Assembly (NCBI RefSeq): GCF_022605165.1
Contig: NC_063078.1
Span: 930,001 to 994,000, forward strand
Direction of reading: 5' to 3'
Length of the DNA: 64,000 nucleotides
Source: Purpureocillium takamizusanense
Taxonomy: Eukaryota; Ascomycota; Sordariomycetes; Hypocreales; Ophiocordycipitaceae
Position 1 is the first letter of the stretch. Each line of letters begins with the position of its first letter. The notes beneath the pieces are model-generated. The model was not told where the DNA came from, did no database searches, and saw only the letters and a program-made list of their open reading frames with translations. Both the position numbers and the translations under genes were made by a program. Of the stretch, positions 58,473-64,000 are shown piece by piece.

Positions 58473-61226
58473 ATGCGAAAGAGCTTGCAACCCCTTCGAC
58501 GGCAACCTCGCTCGGCCTTTTGCCTAGACACTAAAGCGTCCTTAAAAAACTGCCTCAGCGTACTATTCGGTCGCGGCGGCGCTGCCCTAGCACATTCTCG
58601 CGTTGCGCCCATCGCTTCGACCGCCCGATCGATATCCCACCGGTCGCCATACCAAAGTAGTGGCCCGCGAAGCTGGGAGTCGCCAGACCACCGGGACGCG
58701 TTGGCACAGCCGCCAATATGGAACACAGACGGGACTAGGCAGGGTAGCGCCCGGAGGAACGGAGGTTTTGGAACGGACGTCACGCACGCCGCGACCAAAG
58801 ACGATGTCAATACGAAGACGCTGAGCCATGGCGAAGCACACCCGGCAGATGTTGGAATTCATGAACGCAAACCCGCTTTGTACCCCCGGGACCCCAGTCA
58901 TAACCGCGTTTGGAGCAAATTCGAATCGATGCGGGACCAGGGGTTGCTGAAGATCTTCACTGGGCCCGACGCTGATGCTCTTCGCGACGAGGTCCTATCA
59001 GCTGCGTTGCTCAGCGACAAGCGCATTGCTACGCTCGCTACTGTGGCTCATCAGTTGTATCTCGAATACGGGTTTCGATGGTCAGATCTGTACATGAAGG
59101 TCATTCATTACTTTCTCGACAAAGGGCGATATGATGACGCTGTACGATGGCATCTGCATTTGGCTTCAACACTTCCACCTGGAACAGAAGTCTTCGGTGC
59201 TTTGCTCTCAAGTTTCGTCATTGACCCCACTCCGCAGATTCAGAGCACTTTGACGACGATTTACGTCTCCAGCACGGAACGAGGACTCTACGATTATATC
59301 ATACCCACCTTGTTTGCGTCTGGCCAGTCGAAGCTTGCTCGCACATGGCGCAAGAAGCTCATCTTGTTCAATGATCTTCCTGGTCCAGACTCGAAATCAC
59401 GCCACTTCCTCCGTTTTCTTGCCAGATACCATCCCTTAATTGAACTGACGGCACAAGAGCTAGCCACAGCAGGACTCAGAGGCTCCGGTTGTCGTACAAA
59501 CGCAATAAGGTCTGCCGAGCCAGCGGCGACCATGGACCACGAACACCATCCAGGCCATTACAGCGACGCCCTAGTGGCTAAGTGGTTTGCCAGCACATGG
59601 ACGTCTGTCGAATTCGCCATCAACCTTGTTCATAGGCTTGGCTTGAAAATCGTTGGGCCCAGATCGCTTCAGTCGCTTGCGCTGCGCGAGCCGAACGCCA
59701 AGGACGTTGCAGGTCGTATCGCTCAGACTGAGAGACTTGGGATAGAAATATCTTCCCAGGCGTATTGCAAGGCGCTGGTGTTCTTTGCCAGGCAAGGAGA
59801 GGATGAGCTGCTCAGCGATTTACTGTCGTGTGATATTCACCCAGATGAGTTTGAAGATGTGGAGACACGGCAACTGCTACTGGCCGCCGCCGTCCGTCAA
59901 GGCGATTGGCAACGAGAACGGCTGCTGCAGCGTATCGAATGGGCCATCGAATCTGGGCAATCCTCGCGGCGTCTCAACTCATTGTTACGCAGCGAATTCT
60001 CTAAGCGCCGGATGGGTCAGACACGACTCGTCTTAGACCGCATGGACGCACTAAGGGTGCAAATGGCTCAGAGTAATGCCACGCAGCTCCTGGAGCGTCT
60101 TTTTGTTGGCCTCAGTTGGCATCCTCCGAAGCATGCCCGCCGAAGACAACCCAACGCTCCTGTCGACCCCAATTCACCACTCAACCAAGCCATCGACATC
60201 ACACGCCGCATAGCCTGCCATGACGTCGCGATTCCGACAAGATATTGGAGAGTCCTTCTCTATAACTTGGGACGGACTGGCCGTTTTGAGGAACTAGAGC
60301 AACTCTGCTTGGAGATCGTACAAATTTACACGCCGCCCTACGGTGGGTTGATTCCGGTACATGTTGAGGATCTCCCTGCAACAGCCGTGGACGAGGTGCC
60401 TCTTGCTCCCTCAAGACCACGGAAATCGCACAACCTCCCAAGCGACGCAAAGGCAGAGGATGACAAGACAATGACAAGATCGTCGTCGCCCAACGAAACA
60501 AGAGGCTCAGGCTCGGTTGAGAGCATGGTCGTCCGGCAGGGCAAGAGAATGCAGCAGCAGGACTGCAATCTATCGCCAAACTCGGACTGGGCTAAAGCTC
60601 CCACCGAAGACGTTGCCAATAATCAACTGGAGATGGAACCCGATGAGAGCTTCGGCAATCAGAATTGCTACGGCAGGCAAAGCCAAAGTAGAATGGTGGA
60701 ATCTCGTTCCACGTACTCCGGCGGGAAAGAGGACATCCCCGCAGACCTACCGTTCTCGCATCGGGAGCACCCCGTACAACTCATTTTTGACGCACGGTTG
60801 CAGCGTGCCATTGTCCGTTGGGGTTTCGATCACACATTGGCTTCGCAGCCCACCGGACCCTCCTTACTTAACATCAGGTGCCCAGGAACATTGGATTTCG
60901 ACGTTGCCTGTGGTGTGCATCTACTCGCACTTTTGCGAGACCAGGGGGTTTTGATCGACATGCAAGTGCTGCGGAAGGCCGTCATATCCCGCATTGCACT
61001 CGCTCAGGTCCCTGGGCGGCGCAGGGACCGTTCAAGAGACGTCAATGAACTGTCAATTGAGAATTTGAAGCGATTGGTGGACGAGGCTTGGGGCGAGGAG
61101 GTCATGCCTAGCTTGCCAGACCTGGAACGAGAGCTTGAGCGACAGAAACCTAGGCTGTGGAAACGATACCCCATATTATTCGGCAAAGCATTTGACAAGA
61201 GGCAACGGGACGAAGAGGAAGGATAA
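58473..61226 (+). CDS. Large PPR-like mitochondrial protein
   Basis: A single exon of 917 aa from the ATG at 58473. The N-terminus (MRKSLQPLRRQPRSAFCLD) is rich in Arg and Ser and poor in acids, a likely mitochondrial presequence. The body is a helical solenoid with pentatricopeptide-like units, for example YMKVIHYFLDKGRYDDAVRW, AFCKAL-type AYCKALVFFARQGEDELLSD, and YWRVLLYNLGRTGRFEELEQ. A low-complexity linker (about 640-770) separates these from a conserved C-terminal block starting IVRWGFDHTLASQP. Fungal proteins of this kind bind organelle transcripts and support expression of mitochondrial genes, but the RNA target cannot be read from sequence. It is convergent with TLG2, with 206 bases between the stops. 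Confidence 0.75.
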   Translation: MRKSLQPLRRQPRSAFCLDTKASLKNCLSVLFGRGGAALAHSRVAPIASTARSISHRSPYQSSGPRSWESPDHRDALAQPPIWNTDGTRQGSARRNGGFGTDVTHAATKDDVNTKTLSHGEAHPADVGIHERKPALYPRDPSHNRVWSKFESMRDQGLLKIFTGPDADALRDEVLSAALLSDKRIATLATVAHQLYLEYGFRWSDLYMKVIHYFLDKGRYDDAVRWHLHLASTLPPGTEVFGALLSSFVIDPTPQIQSTLTTIYVSSTERGLYDYIIPTLFASGQSKLARTWRKKLILFNDLPGPDSKSRHFLRFLARYHPLIELTAQELATAGLRGSGCRTNAIRSAEPAATMDHEHHPGHYSDALVAKWFASTWTSVEFAINLVHRLGLKIVGPRSLQSLALREPNAKDVAGRIAQTERLGIEISSQAYCKALVFFARQGEDELLSDLLSCDIHPDEFEDVETRQLLLAAAVRQGDWQRERLLQRIEWAIESGQSSRRLNSLLRSEFSKRRMGQTRLVLDRMDALRVQMAQSNATQLLERLFVGLSWHPPKHARRRQPNAPVDPNSPLNQAIDITRRIACHDVAIPTRYWRVLLYNLGRTGRFEELEQLCLEIVQIYTPPYGGLIPVHVEDLPATAVDEVPLAPSRPRKSHNLPSDAKAEDDKTMTRSSSPNETRGSGSVESMVVRQGKRMQQQDCNLSPNSDWAKAPTEDVANNQLEMEPDESFGNQNCYGRQSQSRMVESRSTYSGGKEDIPADLPFSHREHPVQLIFDARLQRAIVRWGFDHTLASQPTGPSLLNIRCPGTLDFDVACGVHLLALLRDQGVLIDMQVLRKAVISRIALAQVPGRRRDRSRDVNELSIENLKRLVDEAWGEEVMPSLPDLERELERQKPRLWKRYPILFGKAFDKRQRDEEEG

Positions 61227-61432
61227 TGGCACCACATATCTTAGTTTCTGTGGCTTGTACACGAAAAGTGCAGAAGCAAACACTCATACATGATGTTTGT
61301 ATACCCAAAACACCCAAGACTCCGAGCTCCCGCGGCTAAGTCACATTTCGTGACACCATATATGTACACTCTATAGCTGCGGTCCCGTGGACCGCGACAT
61401 GACACTATTGTCGCAAGTAGTCCCGGCCTCGC

Positions 61433-62609
61433 TCAAGAGTCTTTCTTCTTGGGCTTGATCAGAAGAAGGATGAAAAGCCCGACAATGATGAGAATGAGAA
61501 GCAGTATGATCTTCCTCTTGGTCGTTCTTCGTTGATACCCTGACGCAACCTTCAGCTCCTTGTCAGCTCCCTTGACGTCCTCATTCATTCGTTCAACGTT
61601 ATAGTCAATCCTATCCAGCATGGTTCCTTGGTCGATGACCATTGTTTGCAGGTCTCGGAAGAGATCAGACAATTCGATGATGCCCTGCGCAATGTCCTCG
61701 ATTTCGCGTTCTCGTTGAGCGATTGCGGCGTCATTAGAATGGAGCATCTTCTGTTTCGTAGCTGCCTGCAGCGTGGACTGGGAGAACGAGCGATCGGCGT
61801 CCGACTCCTGTAGTGACGGGTCTAGGTACGATCCGGGCTGCGGTGTCGATGACCTCTCAGCAGGACTGAACGTGCCGAGACCTCCCATATCTCGAAGCTC
61901 TAAAAGGCGAACAAGGTCAGCGATGTGGAGGGTAGTCAGCCTGCTAAGGGTGAAAACACACTTTTGAGATAAGCGCTCTGCTTCTTGCGAAAGTTGGCGC
62001 TTGCTTCCTGTACCCTTGTCGCTAGGGATATTTGAATGTTCTTGGCCATAGTCTCCTCGGCTCTTGTGATAGTGCCCGACTGTTTGGACTCACGCACCAT
62101 CTGCTCGACGCGTTGGATGCAGCGATGGCACTGATGGAAGCCCTTTGTGATCTCCTGGGTGAGCTTCTCGATCTGAGACTCCTCTGCCCTCTTGGCCTCG
62201 TCGTCGTTGAAGCCCGGTAGAACATGTTTCTGGTGCAGCTTCTCCAGCCTCTGGCCCTTTGTCGCAATGTCCGCAAGAAGCTCGGTGATCTCGTCCGAGA
62301 TGTCGGCCCAGCGCGGTGGCAGCAGGTCCATCTCGATCACAGCGTCGCCATCGTCCTCGAAGGCGCCGCTTGAGAGCAGCCCGCGCCGGTCCTCCTGCGC
62401 ATAGCTGCCGCTCGAGTAGGCATCTGAGTAGGGCCCCGAGCCCGATGCGCCGCCTCCTCCGTACCCGCTGCGCTGTTTGGGATGATGCGCATACGACTGT
62501 CGGTAGGAGATGTAGCTGCGGAGGAGATTCAAATTGTCAGCCAGAGCGCAGGCCAACGGCCGAGGAACCAGCGGGTGTCGACGTACAGATTAGTGCGATC
62601 CCGCCACAT
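61433..62609 (-). CDS. TLG2: Qa-SNARE Tlg2 (syntaxin 16)
   Basis: Three exons, 62609-62587, 62515-61962 and 61899-61433, encode 347 aa. The first exon gives MWRDRTNL, joined to YISYRQSYAHH, the conserved Tlg2 start. An Habc-type region follows, with PPRWADISDEITELLADI and FHQCHRCIQRVEQMV. The SNARE helix (about 250-312) has its zero-layer Gln at about 283 in VIDQGTMLDRIDYN, placing it in the Qa class. A tail anchor at about 322-340 (KIILLLILIIVGLFILLLI) ends in the short basic KPKKKDS. Tlg2 drives fusion of endosome-derived vesicles with the trans-Golgi and is bound by Vps45, usually through its extreme N-terminus. Donors are GTACGT and GTGTGT. Confidence 0.93.
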
Positions 62610-63825
62610 GGCGGACGCAAGAGAGGCGCGTCGCAGTAGTCAGGAGCAAAGCCGGGCGTCGACGTTAGGTCGGGAGCCAATGCTGGTTGAAGGTGCTACT
62701 CGTGGCAGCTTCGCGCGAGTCTGGGAAGCTATCGTCGTTGTCTGGAGGTCGGTGGAATGGGTGGATAGTTGGACAGTCGGCGGGTGAAGGCAGATCTGTA
62801 CGGGCCTACGAAGTACCTAAGGTACCTTCACGGGGCACTCCACTGTGAGCACCGATGGCGAGCACTGATGGCTGAGGTGGACCTTGCAGGTGGCTGCGAG
62901 CTGAGGTGCCCATGTGTCTTCGGATTTCGAAGGAGACGTTCCAGGAGCCCGCAAAGCTGACGTAGCCGCAGCTTGTGTACAGTGCGCACCCTGAGTTATT
63001 CGAACGCAGAGTTGGCCATATTTTGCCAGCGACGGTACAGTGCACAAAGACTTTGGCGGACGGGCACTTGTGGTAAGTGGTTAGGTATTAGGTATGGATG
63101 GCTTGCGAGGTCAGTACTGATGTGGTACCTTTACTGAGGGGCTGGAGCAACGTGTAACCTTTATGGTACCTGAGAGGTACTTATTTGCACTGCGTGCGCA
63201 AAATGACGAAGACAGTTCCGTTGCGACACTGTGGGGTCATGGAGAGACGGGCTGCTGAAACCGCGCTGTGCCTACAGTAGCGGTGCTACTAGGCTCCAAG
63301 GTCGTGAAGCCCTTCGCGCCAGTTCATGTGCTCGCGGATTCGCAAACCAGCAAACTGGCGCTCTACCTCCACCGTACATATCTGGAGGCGGAGGACACCT
63401 GAAGAACAGCAGAGCAGTAACAAGGCTCACGTATTTCAGTATCTTGACAACCTCCCGCAGCGCCGCCCGCCCCTGGGCGAGGGCAATGTGATGGTCCGCA
63501 CTGGAATCAGCAGCCTCTCTAAAAAGGAGTGTCCTTTGAGGCACGACGAAGTACCTACCAAAGCTTGAATGGATGTAGCAGCAGCCCAGCCCAGCCCAGC
63601 CCAGGAGCTTGAGGGCACAGCGAGGTCGGGCTCCAGGGGGCCCAGTGCGCAACGACGAGCCCGATGGACGCCTCCAGCTCCAGCTCCAGGCTGGGCATGG
63701 CCCGCCAGCAGGACAGGGGGCCCGGACGCCTGTTGAGACCCAGTATTTTGCGCCCCTGCCAGGTTTGTACCCCCCTACCTTAGCAGGTAGGTACTCAGAT
63801 CTTCTTCACCTGAGGTTCTTAAGGT
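62610..63825. other. Intergenic region upstream of TLG2
   Basis: It holds the TLG2 promoter, GGTACC/TACCTAAGG clusters at 62811-62829 and 63121-63180, and tandem CAGCC repeats at about 63580-63604. The overlapping frames on both strands at 63.2-63.6 kb have no domain. Confidence 0.5.
63121..63180. repeat. GGTACC motif cluster upstream of TLG2
   Basis: Four GGTAC or TAACC cores in 60 bases, 510-570 bases upstream of the TLG2 start. Confidence 0.6.
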
Positions 63826-64000
63826 ATGACTGCTCCTCCCCCTCCCACCACCCCACGACGAAAAGCTGCCCGCCCACCGCCCGAGCCAAGACGCCACCAA
63901 AACCTCCCTCTATCTCACGCGTCAACACCATCACCATCGCAACCCAATCTCCGTGATCGTCACCCACTGCGATATTTGGCATCAACCCTTTGCCCGTCAT
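63826..64000 (+). CDS. Possible 5' end of a gene running off the right edge (doubtful)
   Basis: ATG at 63826 opens a frame (MTAPPPPTTPRRKAARPPP) that continues to the edge. It is Pro/Arg-rich and could be either a disordered N-terminus or pyrimidine-rich 5' leader of a gene starting further right. A minus frame spans the same bases. I cannot decide from this fragment. Confidence 0.15.
   Translation, partial: MTAPPPPTTPRRKAARPPPEPRRHQNLPLSHASTPSPSQPNLRDRHPLRYLASTLCPS

Overview
The window is nuclear DNA from a filamentous ascomycete, most likely a GC-rich Sordariomycete of the Hypocreales type. The grounds are short introns with GTRNGT donors and CTNAC branch sites, introns crowded at 5' ends, third-position GC bias in coding DNA, and fungal-specific families (Con7-like zinc finger, DUF3455 secreted protein, fungal COX7A, fungal PPR-like protein). 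No species is claimed. I see no rRNA, tRNA, CRISPR array, retrotransposon or DNA transposon, and no AT-rich RIP-type tract.

Layout. 0-7 kb: the 3' end of an unidentified + gene, a secreted DUF3455 protein (-) and the Golgi golgin CASP/Coy1 (-). 7-17 kb: Vps3-like CORVET subunit (+), the methyltransferase EFM7/Nnt1 (-) and a Con7-like C2H2 regulator (-) with an 1,111-bp intron. 16.7-37.6 kb: a 20.9-kb interval with no protein gene I can support, lying head-to-head between Con7 and HRD1. 37.6-47.2 kb: the ERAD ligase HRD1 (+), glycogenin (-) and a CDF-family, probably manganese, transporter (-). 49-62.6 kb is dense: monoacylglycerol lipase with a C-terminal SKL (-), mitochondrial ABC half-transporter Mdl1-type (-), CID protein Rtt103 (-), clathrin light chain (+), cytochrome c oxidase subunit 7A (-), a large PPR-like protein (+) and the Qa-SNARE Tlg2 (-). 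The last 1.4 kb is mostly non-coding.

All spliced models were built by hand from donor, branch and acceptor sites, checked for phase, and give lengths divisible by three. Four genes act in vesicle traffic (CASP, VPS3, clathrin light chain, TLG2) and one in ER quality control (HRD1); I read this as ordinary neighbours, not an operon-like system. CASP and VPS3 do share a 490-bp divergent promoter.

The observations most worth a second look are the 20.9-kb desert at Con7 with G-quadruplex-type motifs, upstream ORFs whose stop overlaps a start as AUGA in both VPS3 and CON7, the SKL peroxisomal signal on the lipase, the five-nucleotide first coding exon of COX7A, and a dispersed TAGGTA/GGTACC motif concentrated upstream of genes.
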